Assembly (NCBI RefSeq): GCF_000316685.1
Contig: NC_019680.1
Coordinates: 2,985,407 to 3,049,406 of the forward strand
Origin: Synechococcus sp. PCC 6312
GTDB lineage: Bacteria > Cyanobacteriota > Cyanobacteriia > Thermosynechococcales > Thermosynechococcaceae
Direction of reading: 5' to 3'
Length of the DNA stretch: 64,000 nt
In this document: in pieces, positions 50,255 to 60,689 of the stretch
How the letters are laid out: the number at the start of each line of letters is the position of its first letter
How positions within the stretch are numbered: position 1 is the stretch's first letter
The notes under the pieces: model-generated
The model's input: only the letters and a program-made list of their open reading frames with translations
Databases searched by the model: none
Told to the model about the DNA's origin: nothing
Made by a program: the position numbers and the translations under genes

Positions 50255-51994
50255 ATGGCTAATTTCTTGCCCTCAACTCCTACCCCTTCCCGTTGGCGGT
50301 TAACCCTAGTGGTCATGGCCCTATTTTTGGCTGGTCTGGGGGTAATAGCCCGCTTAGTTTATTTACAGGTCTTGGAAGGGGATAACTTGCGTAATGTGGC
50401 CTGGAAACGCCAACGAACCCAATCGCCCCCAACCCATGCCCGTTTGCCAATTCAAGACCGCAACGGCAATATTGTGGCGATGGATCAGCAGACCTTTACT
50501 CTCTTTGCTCACCCATTTTTGTTCAAAGTTCCCCTACCAGAAGTTGTGGATGGCCTGGCCCCAATTCTGAACGTTCCACCGGAGGCCTTAACCAAAACCC
50601 TTCAATCCGATGACAGTGGTATTCCGGTTGCCTATGAACTTTCAGAAACCGTAGCCAGCCAAATTCGGGATCTAGGTTTAGATGGCCTGGAATTGAATCT
50701 GACTTGGGAGCGACATTATCCCCAGCAGGAGCTACTTTCTGGCGTGATTGGCTATGTGGATCGGGAACATCAGGGACAAGCGGGAATTGAATTTAGTCAA
50801 AATAAGCTCTTGCAACCGCCTCCCAGCCAACGTCTGCTTTCGATGGACGGTTCAGGCCTATGGCTCCCTGATTTAGCCCCCAGCGATCCCCAAACCCTAA
50901 ACCAAGAGCAGCATTTAGGTTTAACCATAGACTCACGGTTGCAACGGGTGGCCCGTAATGCCCTGCGCCAACAAATGCGGAAGTTTAATGCCCAGCGGGG
51001 AACCGTGATTGTCATGTCCGTCCAGGATGGGAGCTTGTTAGCGTTAGCCACGGAACCGGCCTTTAATCCCACCCAGTATTACCAGGCCAATCCAGCGTTT
51101 TTCCGCAACTGGGCGGTAGCAGACCTCTATGAGCCGGGTTCGACCTTCAAGCCGATTAATGTTGCGATCGCTTTACAGCTTAAGGCGATTACCCCCACAA
51201 CTGTACTCCCCGATGAAGGGCGAATTCAGGTGGGCGGGTGGCCAATTCAAAACAATGACTTTACGACCAATGGTGGCCGGGGGGCTTTAGCGATTAGCCA
51301 AATCCTCAGCTACTCCAGTAATGTCGCCATGGTACACATGATGAACCGAATTCGGGCCCGTGATTACTATGATTATTTGCAACGTCTGGGCCTGGAAGCC
51401 AAGATGGGGAGTGATTTACCCTTTGAAACCCCAGGCCAGCTTAAGCCTCGGGAACAGTTTGTCAGCTACCCCATTGAACCCGCCACCACTGCCTTTGGCC
51501 AAGGATTTTCCCTCACCCCTCTTAAACTGGCCCAACTTACCGCAGCCATTGCCAACGGCGGAAACTTAGTCACGCCCCATGTGATTTCTGGGATTTACCG
51601 CCAGGATCGCCAACTGCTGCAAAAGCCGAATATCCCCCCCCCTCGACAAGTGTTTGCGCCCAGTACGGCCCAAGCAGTTTTGGCCATGCTGGGGGAAGTG
51701 GTGAACAGTGGCACGGGGAAAGGGGTGAAGATTCCAGGCTACCGGATTGGCGGAAAGACGGGCACGGCCCAAAAAGCAATCAATGGGACTTATACGAACC
51801 AGCGGATCACCAGCTTCATCGGCGTTTTTCCCTTAAATGCCCCCCGCTATGTTGTACTTACGGTTGTGGATGATCCCAAAGGGGATGATGCTTACGGGTC
51901 AACGGTGGCAGTTCCGGTGGTTAAGGCCGTTTTGGAGGGGTTGATCACGATTGAAGGCATCCCCCCCAGCCATCCTACGGAAATTAAATATTAA
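50255..51994 (+). CDS. ftsI: class B penicillin-binding protein (FtsI/PBP3 type)
   Basis: Septal peptidoglycan transpeptidase: one N-terminal membrane helix (about residues 17-36), then the periplasmic pedestal, then the transpeptidase domain with SxxK in GSTFKPIN, SSN in YSSNVAM and KTGT near the C-terminus. At about 579 residues it is normal for FtsI. ATG at 50255 preferred; a TTG frame opens 13 codons upstream. It follows the FtsL-like gene and probably forms the FtsL-FtsI part of the divisome. Confidence 0.9.
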   Translation: MANFLPSTPTPSRWRLTLVVMALFLAGLGVIARLVYLQVLEGDNLRNVAWKRQRTQSPPTHARLPIQDRNGNIVAMDQQTFTLFAHPFLFKVPLPEVVDGLAPILNVPPEALTKTLQSDDSGIPVAYELSETVASQIRDLGLDGLELNLTWERHYPQQELLSGVIGYVDREHQGQAGIEFSQNKLLQPPPSQRLLSMDGSGLWLPDLAPSDPQTLNQEQHLGLTIDSRLQRVARNALRQQMRKFNAQRGTVIVMSVQDGSLLALATEPAFNPTQYYQANPAFFRNWAVADLYEPGSTFKPINVAIALQLKAITPTTVLPDEGRIQVGGWPIQNNDFTTNGGRGALAISQILSYSSNVAMVHMMNRIRARDYYDYLQRLGLEAKMGSDLPFETPGQLKPREQFVSYPIEPATTAFGQGFSLTPLKLAQLTAAIANGGNLVTPHVISGIYRQDRQLLQKPNIPPPRQVFAPSTAQAVLAMLGEVVNSGTGKGVKIPGYRIGGKTGTAQKAINGTYTNQRITSFIGVFPLNAPRYVVLTVVDDPKGDDAYGSTVAVPVVKAVLEGLITIEGIPPSHPTEIKY

Positions 51995-52072
51995 TTAAAA
52001 ATATTAAGGTGTGGTGGGCTAGGAACTTACGCCATAGTGGACGCTCAATCAGCCCGATGCCAAATCATGGCC

Positions 52073-53797
52073 CTATGAGTCTTCTGACTGATCCCCTGAG
52101 GGGGGTAATGGTCGCCAAAGACTGCGAAAATAATAGCTCAAGAGTAAAAACATAACACCAAAGCCCATAAACAGCAGCACCCGCCAAATGGCTTCAACGC
52201 CAATTAAATCAAAGAAAAATAGCTTCAGGATTGTTAAGCCAAGGGTAAGAAGGCCAATAATTCGGGCCAGATGACTATCTCGGCGCAGTCCCAAAACAAG
52301 TAAGCCAATCCCACAAAGTCCCCAACAGACCGTCACCAGGCCTGGAGCAATGCCGGATACCTCTCGCTGAATCAAGATCAACAGTCCACTATAGGCAACT
52401 ACCCCATAGGGCCAACGTCCTGATTTGGGTAACTGCCAGGCCACCCCAATACCAGCAGCGAGGATAGTCTCATCAACAAGGGCGCGGGTATTGAGAAAGG
52501 GCGGGGCCTGGGCTGGCAAGATCAACAGTCGCCCTAACAAAGCTGCTCCCAAAATCCCCCAGAAAATATGCCCGAGAATGGTGAGTGGCTGCGATTGATA
52601 TTTTCGTCCTAACCACAGCAACAGGATCGCCTCACCCGTAAGGGGAATGAAGACAATTTCCCGCACAACAAGGTGCACCAAAATCGCCGTTACGGCCAGC
52701 AAAGCCGCTGTTAGCCAGAGAGTCCCCCGCCAGCCAGCCCCTTGAAGACCCCCCAGGCCATAAATGATTGCTAATCCCAAAGCGACCCAGCCTGTTAAGC
52801 CCTCCGACCAATTCCAGAGACCAGCCGTTAAGCCCAGGCCAATAAACGGATTGATTACCCCAATAATTTCTAGGCAGGGGCCCGGTTTTGTCAAATTTGC
52901 CAAGGTGAAGGGGACTAAGCCATAGCCCAAGCTCAAGCCCAAAATGCCGACCTGGACGACTACCTTTTCTAAATTGGTATCCCCATCATCTCCCATCCGA
53001 GCCGCCCCAAAAATGGCGATCAGAAACACCAAGCTACCGAGGAAAAAGGTCGTACCGTAGAGAGATAGCCAGGCCTGGCGGCGATAGACCGCTAGACTCC
53101 CCGCCAATATCAGCAACGTATAAACACTTAAGCCAATGACGCTGCCACTGTCCTGGAAGAGCAGAAAGGGTGTTGCCAGGCCCCCAGTGGCTCCGAGTAC
53201 GGAAAAAACCGCTTGTTGTTCCCCCAGAGAGAGCCAAAACGCCGCAACTGTCACCGCCAACATGATCCCAAAGGCAACGGGATAGGAAAACACCTTGAGA
53301 ACCTGAAATGCCGCAAAACTGGTGATGTAAAATGTGGCTAATCCTCCGCCCGCCAAAATTTGACTAAAGGCGCGTCGCTGCGGCCGGAGTCGCCAACCCA
53401 GGCCCAAAAGTCCTGCCCCAATCAGGAAGCCAACCGCGACCAGTAAATAAGCCGTCAGCCAGCCTTGATCCAGCGCGTACTTGAAGAGAAAAATAATCCC
53501 CAGTAATAAGAGGCCAATCCCAAACCGATTCAACCAAAATTCCCAGTTTTGCAGCCAGTCTCCTCCAGCTTTAGATGCGGGTTGAGGTAAGGGCTTCCTT
53601 GGGGGACGGGGGCGGGTTCCTGTTGGGGGGAGAATGGGTGGCAGTGTCTCAGGCACAGGTGCTGCCGGTTTGGACGAGTTAGCCGCAGTTTTACGAAGAT
53701 TTAAGAGACTTTGGAGTTCCTGAATTTGGCTCTGGTGACGAGCAACTTGGGCCTCTAACTCAGCGATGCGTCCATATAGCTCGGTTTGATCTGCCAT
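52073..53797 (-). CDS. DUF2339 multi-pass membrane protein
   Basis: 574 residues. The N-terminal 75 form a short coiled coil and Pro-rich linker (LYGRIAELEAQVARHQSQIQ). At least fourteen hydrophobic helices follow, beginning NRFGIGLLLLGIIFLFKYAL, in the DUF2339 pattern. Function unknown in all members I know of. Placed 8 bp after the VOC gene, so co-transcribed. Confidence 0.8.
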   Translation of the reverse strand: MADQTELYGRIAELEAQVARHQSQIQELQSLLNLRKTAANSSKPAAPVPETLPPILPPTGTRPRPPRKPLPQPASKAGGDWLQNWEFWLNRFGIGLLLLGIIFLFKYALDQGWLTAYLLVAVGFLIGAGLLGLGWRLRPQRRAFSQILAGGGLATFYITSFAAFQVLKVFSYPVAFGIMLAVTVAAFWLSLGEQQAVFSVLGATGGLATPFLLFQDSGSVIGLSVYTLLILAGSLAVYRRQAWLSLYGTTFFLGSLVFLIAIFGAARMGDDGDTNLEKVVVQVGILGLSLGYGLVPFTLANLTKPGPCLEIIGVINPFIGLGLTAGLWNWSEGLTGWVALGLAIIYGLGGLQGAGWRGTLWLTAALLAVTAILVHLVVREIVFIPLTGEAILLLWLGRKYQSQPLTILGHIFWGILGAALLGRLLILPAQAPPFLNTRALVDETILAAGIGVAWQLPKSGRWPYGVVAYSGLLILIQREVSGIAPGLVTVCWGLCGIGLLVLGLRRDSHLARIIGLLTLGLTILKLFFFDLIGVEAIWRVLLFMGFGVMFLLLSYYFRSLWRPLPPSGDQSEDS

Positions 53798-53805
53798 CCT
53801 TCCGC

Positions 53806-54183
53806 CTATCCCATCTGACTAAGTTCAATAATGTTTTGATCTGCATCTTGGACAAAAATGGCCGCTCGCCCGGAATTACTGGCCTGGAACCGATAGCCAG
53901 CAGCTTGGAGCCTCTCTTTGATTGCCTCTAAATCCTGGACTCCTAAGGCTAAATGAGGATTCCGCCCCCAACGGTGATCTGAGGGGGGGGGGTCTCGACT
54001 TTCGCTGACAATTACATGAATCTGATTTGGGCCAACTTGATACCAGAGGCCGGGGAAACTCAGGTTGCGGGGAGCTAGGGGCAGTTGTAAGATTCCCCCA
54101 TAAAATTCACTTGCCTTTGTTAAATCCGTAACATGAATGGCAACGTGTAAAAAGTGGATGTAATCAGCCTGGCGGGTCTCCAT
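53806..54183 (-). CDS. VOC-family glyoxalase-like protein
   Basis: Small metalloenzyme fold of 125 residues. Two beta-alpha-beta-beta-beta units: FLHVAIHVTDLTKASEFYGG with the first metal His, and HLALGVQDLEAIKERLQAAG, ending FVQDADQNIIELSQ with a candidate glutamate ligand. It could be a glyoxalase or dioxygenase-type protein; substrate unknown. ATG start. Upstream of the DUF2339 gene in the same transcript. Confidence 0.82.
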   Translation of the reverse strand: METRQADYIHFLHVAIHVTDLTKASEFYGGILQLPLAPRNLSFPGLWYQVGPNQIHVIVSESRDPPPSDHRWGRNPHLALGVQDLEAIKERLQAAGYRFQASNSGRAAIFVQDADQNIIELSQMG

Positions 54184-54515
54184 TCCGTAATCCTAAAGAA
54201 ATCATTAATCGTGAAAAATAATTAAGTGCATTGAGGGGGCAAGAACGGGGAAAAATGGGCCCGGGTCATCGGGCTGAGATCAGCATAACAAGAAGAAAAC
54301 CGGGATATATCAACTAAGCCATAATGATACAAACTCGGATACAAACCTGATAGCTAATTGAATGGACTTGCAACCGGCCGGGGAGATCTACGAGACCACT
54401 GTTTTCGGTTAGGGTAGTTGACGACTTGGGATCAGTTAGCAGGTTGGGTTTTCAAAACGATTGGGTTAACATCACCAAAATATCATTCCATCTTGTTTAC
54501 CAGGATTGTGTCCTT
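54184..54515. other. gene-free divergent region
   Basis: 332 bp between the VOC gene and the deacetylase, taking 54516 as its start. No RNA gene or operator recognised. Confidence 0.5.
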
Positions 54516-55499
54516 ATGCCCCGACATTTGCGGTTTTGGCTCATTGGCGTTCTCGGTTTCTGCCTAGTGTTGGGGAGTAGCCTGGGCTGGCCAATATTCC
54601 CTTCAATCCAATCACCCCAACCTCTGCCAGGCCTGGTACAAGCCGGTCAAACCCCTGCCGCTACTCTCTCATTCTTAGGGCCAAGTCAATTTCGGGGGAA
54701 AACTGTGGCTCAGGTTAAGGTACCAGCAGGACAAAAAGTAATTGCCTTAACCTTTGATGATGGCCCCTGGGGTAAAAGTACTACAGATGTTTTAGAGATT
54801 TTAGCTAAGCATGATGTTAAGGCTACATTTTTCTGGATTGGGGCCCACCTCCAACGCTATCCTGAGGTCGCTAAGCAAGTGGTGAAGACTGGTCACGCAG
54901 TTGGGAATCACACTTGGAATCACACCTACAAGCCTGTCACTGAAGAGGTTGCAATTAAGGAGATTGAAAATACCTCTTTTTTAATTGCTAAAACTACAAA
55001 AGCCCAAACCCGCCTGTTTCGCCCCCCCGGTGGCATCTTAAATAATGGCCTGGTTGCCTATGCAGCCAAAAAAAACTACACCACTTTGATGTGGTCTGTG
55101 GATCCCCATGATTCTGCGGCTAAAATTACTTCCGAAGACATTATTAAGCGCGTCCTGTCCCAGGCCAAGCCCGGCGGGATCATTTTGCTCCATGATGGGG
55201 GTGGAGATCGCCAGGCCACCATTAAAGCCTTGCCAACAATTATCAGCAAACTCAAGGCTAAGGGCTACAGCTTTGTCACTATTCCTGAACTCTTGGGCCT
55301 CGGAGGAGGAGCACCCAAGCCGACCCCAACCCCTGTGGCCAGTCCAGTTCCGAGTCCCACCCCAAGTTTAGCGACCCCCAATCCTGAACCTGCGCCCACT
55401 ATTCCCCCAGAACCCGCCATCACCCCTATGCCCCAGTCCCCACCAACGACCCCAGCCCTCCAGCCCACACCCCTACTTAGTCCTTCACCTCAGCCCTAG
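54516..55499 (+). CDS. secreted polysaccharide deacetylase
   Basis: NodB-type deacetylase of about 327 residues. A signal peptide (LRFWLIGVLGFCLVLGSSLG) directs it out of the cytoplasm. The catalytic domain spans about 60-260: TFDDGPW (base and metal Asp), HTWNH (metal His pair), RLFRPPGG and LLHDGGG. A C-terminal tail of about 60 residues is almost pure Pro/Ser/Thr repeats, typical of a cell-wall spacer. Its substrate may be peptidoglycan GlcNAc or exopolysaccharide. ATG at 54516 preferred; the frame opens at 54426. Its last bases overlap the TamB-like gene. Confidence 0.88.
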   Translation: MPRHLRFWLIGVLGFCLVLGSSLGWPIFPSIQSPQPLPGLVQAGQTPAATLSFLGPSQFRGKTVAQVKVPAGQKVIALTFDDGPWGKSTTDVLEILAKHDVKATFFWIGAHLQRYPEVAKQVVKTGHAVGNHTWNHTYKPVTEEVAIKEIENTSFLIAKTTKAQTRLFRPPGGILNNGLVAYAAKKNYTTLMWSVDPHDSAAKITSEDIIKRVLSQAKPGGIILLHDGGGDRQATIKALPTIISKLKAKGYSFVTIPELLGLGGGAPKPTPTPVASPVPSPTPSLATPNPEPAPTIPPEPAITPMPQSPPTTPALQPTPLLSPSPQP

Positions 55500-58400
55500 A
55501 AGCGAGTCCGAAACTCAATCAGGCCAACCGAGTTCCCATCCAGGCCAATTTGGGTGCTCAAGCGAATCCGATCCGTGAGCTGATAGCCGATATTGAGCCG
55601 AGTCGGATCCTGGGGAACTGTCAGGAGTTGCACCGCCGAGATCGTGACATTATCCGTGACTTGATAGCCCACTTCGGCCCCTAAGGCTAACACTGCTGAG
55701 TTGTTGCGACTGTCCCGATTATTAGACGGAGGCACCAGGGCTGGAAATAGGCGGAAGGTGGTTCGATTACTTAAAAAGTCATCAATATTGGCCTGGATAT
55801 TATTCAAAACCGCCGCACTAGCAATATTGACCAAGGCGAGTTGATTTGCGGCCTGGTTATTGGGATTAAAACCACCCCCCAAGAGGGAGAGAATTTCCGT
55901 ATCCGAGCGGCCAGGGGTACTGGAGAGTTGGACAACACCCCGGAAGTTAGTGGCCAGTTGACTAGCTCGCCCGGAAATCTGAGCCCGAATCCGCACTGGA
56001 GTTAAGCTACCGAGAGTCGTGACATTGCCGCCGCCCAGTTGGCCGAAGTTAATGATGCCAGGATTGGAAACTTCTTGAACAGTGGTTTGTAGGTTCAAAT
56101 CTAAGGAGGGGTCTAACCCATCCCCTGGATTAAATGTCACAAGATTGGGTTGGCCTGGGGTCAGGCGGAATAGGCTTGTAAATAAGTTCAAACGTCCCTG
56201 GACAAGTTGAATTTGGCCCTGGGGTTGCAGGTTGTTGACCGGGCCGCTTAAGCTCAGTTCACCCTGCCCGATGAAGTTGAGAACTGGGGATCGCAAGATC
56301 TGGAAATTCTCCCCAAGTTGGAGTTGGAGATCATTAAAAACAACTGGGTCAAAACCCGGCGGTAAATTAGCTTGTAAGTTGGTGGCTCCATTACCGCTGG
56401 CCAGGGCATCCGTTAAATAGAATTGCCCCTGACTTAGCTGGAGAAAGCCACCAATATCAGGGCTACGAAGAGTATCTGTGACAATTAAATCGCCACTCAC
56501 TTCACCAGCAAAAATATCAGCGGCCCGGACTTGAATTTTGCGGAGTTCTAAGGTTAGGGGATTGGCTCGATCGGTGTCTGTACCGGCGAAGGGTCTCACG
56601 AGGGGGAGAGAACCAGAGAGTTGAATTTGGCCAGCGTTGAACAGGCCTTGTAAGCCCACAACCCGGAGACGGTCATCATTGAAACGAATTTCCCCAGTCA
56701 CGTTGGTTAAGGGCCCTTTGAGGGCAGGGCTTGTGAAGGTGGCATCCTCTAGATTAATTTGCCCCCGGACAATGGGTTGGGCAAGGGTGCCTCGGACAAG
56801 CACATTAACTTCACCGCCACCCCCACCCCAGTTAACCTGATCCGTAAGGGCGTTGATGAATCCCAGGCCCGCATCCTTGACCTTGACGGTGACATTAATT
56901 TCCTCATCTCCTCCTGAATGAGCCGTGACAAATGGCAGCCGATAGGGAATACTGCCGCTGATAATCATTGGCTCGGGGCTATCAATCTGGGCTTGTCCGT
57001 TGAAGTTGGCTCGTCCTTGGCTGTAGTTGAAGGTCATGGCCGCGGCGGTAATCGGGGTCTCATTCAGTTGGGCCTGGTCGAGGGTGAGTTGGCCGCGCAC
57101 TTGGGGCTGCCGAGGAGAACCCGCGAGGGTCGCGGTGGCATTGAGATTGCCCGTGAGATCTAGGTTTGGGAAGGCGACGAGGCTGCGGAGGGTCGTGATG
57201 GGAAAGTTTTGAATCCGCAAACTGGCGGAGTTGCTGTTGGCTCCCAGTTGTCCACGGGCGGTGATGATACCCCCCTGGGATTGGAGTTCTAGGTTCTGGA
57301 GCAGAATATCTTGATTCAGTAACCGCCCACTGGTAGTAAAGCGACTGATCGGATATTGCCCCCATTGCCAATCTTCCCCTTCCACAGCAAATCCTAAATC
57401 TATCCCCTTGCGGGCCGAGGCGGTCAGGTTTAGTTGGGCATTAAATTGGCCCTTGAGTTCACTGAGTTGAGGAAGAGGGGGGGGCGGAGTTGCCGCAGCT
57501 TGGGCTTGGAGGGTTTGGATTTCCGTGAGGCGGCGGATTTGGACTAAGAGGGGGGCCTCGATATCGCCTACAGGGGCAGGTTGAACAGCGGCAGCAGTGG
57601 CAAAGGTGGGAGGAGTGAGATGGCCCAGGCCCAGGATGTTGTTGAGATCCACTAGGTCGGCGAGTTCTCCATTGGTGACACTCAATTGCCCCCTGAGTTC
57701 TGGTTGCTGCCAAAGTTGGCTGATTTGGGCCTGGAGCGTGTAGAGACTATTGCCTTTGCGCAGTTGCCCCTGTTGAAGCCGGGCCGTGCCATTGCTGTAA
57801 TTCAGATTTGCGGTGAGTTGATCCCCCCGCCAGTTGGCCAGGCCAGGCCGGGCGACATTCACTTGTCCGACTAGGCTGTAATTCTGCAAATTAAGGGCAA
57901 ATTTTCCACCCACCTGGCCAGATATTAAACTTGGGCGGGGTGCTGGGAGGAGATTAATGTTCAGGAGTTCGAGGGGAAATTCGGCTAGGTTGACATTAAG
58001 AGTATTGCCTTGCCGTTGTCCCGTAGCCTTGGCCTGGCCCCGTTGAATCAGGAAGCTATTGGGCCAAAAATTAGGAGCCAGGTTGAGGTCAATTCGATCC
58101 GATCCGCCCGCAAGGTTAAAGCGCAGGCCAGATTGGGTCTGATAGGCCAGGTGTCCAGAGAGTTGGGGAGCCAGTTTAATTTGATTAACAGCTAGGTTAT
58201 GGGTACCCAGGTTGGCCTGGAGTTGGAGGTTCTCTAAGGTTCCGGTGAGTCGTCCTTGAATGTTGGCCTGGCCCCCTAAGGAAAAGGCGAGAGGGAGTCC
58301 CTGAAGTTGCTGCTGTACCAGGCCCAAGTTGGCTAGTTCTCTCAGACCCAGGTTTCGGCCGGCAATTTGGAGGTCTAGGCCCGTGAGGTTGAGTTGGGGT

Positions 58401-60283
58401 TGAATTTGAGCGTTGATAATTCCTTGGGCATTGATTCCAGCGGCGGTGGCCTGGTTGACTCGAATCCGTTGACCATCCCAGGCCAAGTTTGCCGTAGCTC
58501 GGTCTCCCAATGGACTATCTAAAACTTCCAGGGCGGCGATGACTAGGGTCTTTTGCGGGTTGAGCGCATCCAATTGCCCGGCCAACTCCACCTCACCCCG
58601 GACAGTGCCAGAGAAATCTGGGAAAAAGGGCCGGATGGGAATGCCCTGGCTATTGAGGGCTAACTGCCAGCGATTATCTCGAATCTGGCCGCGACCTGTG
58701 ACAACCCCGCCTATCAGTTGAGTGGTCAAAATTGGCATGACCGCACCTTGGGGGGGAATAAAGGCGGTGCCATAGGTGGGATAGGTGGCTTCGGGGGCTT
58801 GGAAATCGAGCTTGGCCTGGAGGGAGTTGAAATCGGCCAAGGTTCCAGTTGCCGCTAATCGTGCCGACACTCGCCCCAGTTCAATTTGAGATTGCCCACC
58901 ATAGGCCTGGAAAAGGTCATCAGCAGGAACTTGATTGAGGCGAAGATTAGCTTGCAGTTGGCCATTGGCTCGGAGCGTGGCATCCCCCCGTAATTCACCG
59001 CCAGCTTGGGGGATAATCCGCAGATTACGGACTTGAAATTGCCGCAAATTAGCCTGAAAGGGGGCCTGGATTTGGCGGATTCCCACCTGATCAACCTGAA
59101 TTGTTCCTTGGTTGCGAAGTTCACCGCGAATTTGGGGATTATTCAGAGAACCCCTAATCTGAATTTGAGGAATGGCCACCTGGCCACGCACTGCCACGGG
59201 TAAGTTGAACTGCCAATCTTGGGCCGTTTGCCCTAAATCTAAGGGGGCCACCTTGGCCTGGAGATTCCAACCGGCCTGGGGGTTGACTGTTCCCTGGGCT
59301 TGCCAATTGATCCGACCAACCGTACCACTGAGGCTTTTAACCGTTAGGGTTTGCCCTTGGAACTGCAGATCTCCATCCAGGTTTTTGAGATCTTGGGGGA
59401 GATTTTTTCCCTTAACTGCCAGGCCCTTCACCCGTACCCAGCCATTTACCTTGGGCCAAGCATTTTCCAACAGAGGAAGACTAGTAGCGAGATTGGCACT
59501 GAACTGTCCCTGTTGAATGCGAAACCTGGGGGGCAGAAAGGGATTAAAACCCGCCAGGGCAATATCTGTGGCCTGGAGATTCGCATCCCCCTGCTGACTG
59601 GCTTGATCCCAGTTGCCCCGGAGTCGCCATTGACCTTGGTTGGCTAAATTCCCCTTGAGGGACAGATTAATGTTCGGTTCTGCCTCCAGTTGAGTAGCAT
59701 GGATGGCTCCAGCGATTTGAGTGATGCGAATGGGAGCTTGCTGATAGGGAATGGCAATGGCCTGGGCATCTGTCACTCGTACCGTAATGGTTTGGGTGCG
59801 AAAGAGCTTGGGGGTTTCAATGGGGGCAATTTTAGTATCAATCCAACTGCCATCAGCTTCTTGGAACACTTGGAGGAGAGGGCGTTCCAGGGTCAAGTCA
59901 AGGTTCAGGTCGCGGCTGATCAAGACTTCCCAGAGATTAAAACCAACTTCAATCCCTGTCACCGTAGCATTATCTCGATCCCCGCCCTTTGTAGCTGTAC
60001 CTGGTTGGGCCGGAATTGCTGAGGGGCCAAAGCGAATACTGGTTAAACTCACCCGCTCCACAGCCCCGAGTTCGACCGGCCGCTGCAAAATGGATGTCAT
60101 CCGATGCGCGATTTGGGGTGAGAGTTCGGTATTGATGTAAATCCAGGCCCGCCAACCTAATCCCCCCAGTGTGACTACCGTTAACCCTAGGCCCACGAAA
60201 ATGGGCCGCCGCCAGGCCACAAGTCTGGATCGCCGCCTGAGGTTCGGGGAATTGTTTTCACCCGGTTGAGAAGAATTAGACAT
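55496..60283 (-). CDS. TamB-like translocation/assembly module protein
   Basis: Giant protein of about 1,595 residues. An N-terminal membrane helix (FVGLGLTVVTLGGLGWRAW, about residues 25-45) is followed by a long run of beta-rich AsmA/TamB-type repeats (pattern such as LQGLPLAFSLGGQANIQGRL). The last 250 residues form the DUF490/TamB C-terminal domain (GQISGRASQLATNFRG, ending EFRTRF). TamB forms a hydrophobic groove bridging inner and outer membranes for lipid transport and outer-membrane protein assembly. ATG at 60283 (MSNSSQPG) preferred; ATG/TTG frames open up to 60373. Confidence 0.88.
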   Translation of the reverse strand: MSNSSQPGENNSPNLRRRSRLVAWRRPIFVGLGLTVVTLGGLGWRAWIYINTELSPQIAHRMTSILQRPVELGAVERVSLTSIRFGPSAIPAQPGTATKGGDRDNATVTGIEVGFNLWEVLISRDLNLDLTLERPLLQVFQEADGSWIDTKIAPIETPKLFRTQTITVRVTDAQAIAIPYQQAPIRITQIAGAIHATQLEAEPNINLSLKGNLANQGQWRLRGNWDQASQQGDANLQATDIALAGFNPFLPPRFRIQQGQFSANLATSLPLLENAWPKVNGWVRVKGLAVKGKNLPQDLKNLDGDLQFQGQTLTVKSLSGTVGRINWQAQGTVNPQAGWNLQAKVAPLDLGQTAQDWQFNLPVAVRGQVAIPQIQIRGSLNNPQIRGELRNQGTIQVDQVGIRQIQAPFQANLRQFQVRNLRIIPQAGGELRGDATLRANGQLQANLRLNQVPADDLFQAYGGQSQIELGRVSARLAATGTLADFNSLQAKLDFQAPEATYPTYGTAFIPPQGAVMPILTTQLIGGVVTGRGQIRDNRWQLALNSQGIPIRPFFPDFSGTVRGEVELAGQLDALNPQKTLVIAALEVLDSPLGDRATANLAWDGQRIRVNQATAAGINAQGIINAQIQPQLNLTGLDLQIAGRNLGLRELANLGLVQQQLQGLPLAFSLGGQANIQGRLTGTLENLQLQANLGTHNLAVNQIKLAPQLSGHLAYQTQSGLRFNLAGGSDRIDLNLAPNFWPNSFLIQRGQAKATGQRQGNTLNVNLAEFPLELLNINLLPAPRPSLISGQVGGKFALNLQNYSLVGQVNVARPGLANWRGDQLTANLNYSNGTARLQQGQLRKGNSLYTLQAQISQLWQQPELRGQLSVTNGELADLVDLNNILGLGHLTPPTFATAAAVQPAPVGDIEAPLLVQIRRLTEIQTLQAQAAATPPPPLPQLSELKGQFNAQLNLTASARKGIDLGFAVEGEDWQWGQYPISRFTTSGRLLNQDILLQNLELQSQGGIITARGQLGANSNSASLRIQNFPITTLRSLVAFPNLDLTGNLNATATLAGSPRQPQVRGQLTLDQAQLNETPITAAAMTFNYSQGRANFNGQAQIDSPEPMIISGSIPYRLPFVTAHSGGDEEINVTVKVKDAGLGFINALTDQVNWGGGGGEVNVLVRGTLAQPIVRGQINLEDATFTSPALKGPLTNVTGEIRFNDDRLRVVGLQGLFNAGQIQLSGSLPLVRPFAGTDTDRANPLTLELRKIQVRAADIFAGEVSGDLIVTDTLRSPDIGGFLQLSQGQFYLTDALASGNGATNLQANLPPGFDPVVFNDLQLQLGENFQILRSPVLNFIGQGELSLSGPVNNLQPQGQIQLVQGRLNLFTSLFRLTPGQPNLVTFNPGDGLDPSLDLNLQTTVQEVSNPGIINFGQLGGGNVTTLGSLTPVRIRAQISGRASQLATNFRGVVQLSSTPGRSDTEILSLLGGGFNPNNQAANQLALVNIASAAVLNNIQANIDDFLSNRTTFRLFPALVPPSNNRDSRNNSAVLALGAEVGYQVTDNVTISAVQLLTVPQDPTRLNIGYQLTDRIRLSTQIGLDGNSVGLIEFRTRF

Positions 60284-60689
60284 CCGCAAGGGACTCCGCC
60301 ACACCATCCCCACATCACACCCCCCTACCCTAGTAAAAAGCGGGAAATTCGTCAAAAAGGCAGCCAGCCACATTGGCCTTTACGGTTTCAGTGGGGCAAC
60401 TATTTTGAAATGATGGATGTTCTGGTCGTTAGGCATTTTATAAAGGACATCAGTGATCAAAAAATGGTCGGCAAATAAGCAGCTTGAAAGGTTAATGAGT
60501 CTTGGATGGTTTGTCTATATGCACTCGCTCCTTGTCCCTGACTCTAGATTTTTGCTGGATGAAGTGTGACGCAGTTGGTGTATGTCTAGTCCACCTCCAT
60601 CTAAATTGACATGGCGGTGATTTCGCAGATGCTGGGTTAGCCGTAATTCTAGCGGGATCTGTTTTGCCGGGGTCAACGTTTTGAAAGTT
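60284..60689. other. gene-free stretch with an unassigned open frame
   Basis: 406 bp between the HTH gene and the TamB-like gene. A minus-strand frame, open from 60676 (TTG) to a stop at 60515, gives LTPAKQIPLELRLTQHLRNH and continues the HTH gene's 3' region in the +1 frame. It may be chance or a decayed extension; not called as a gene. Confidence 0.3.
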
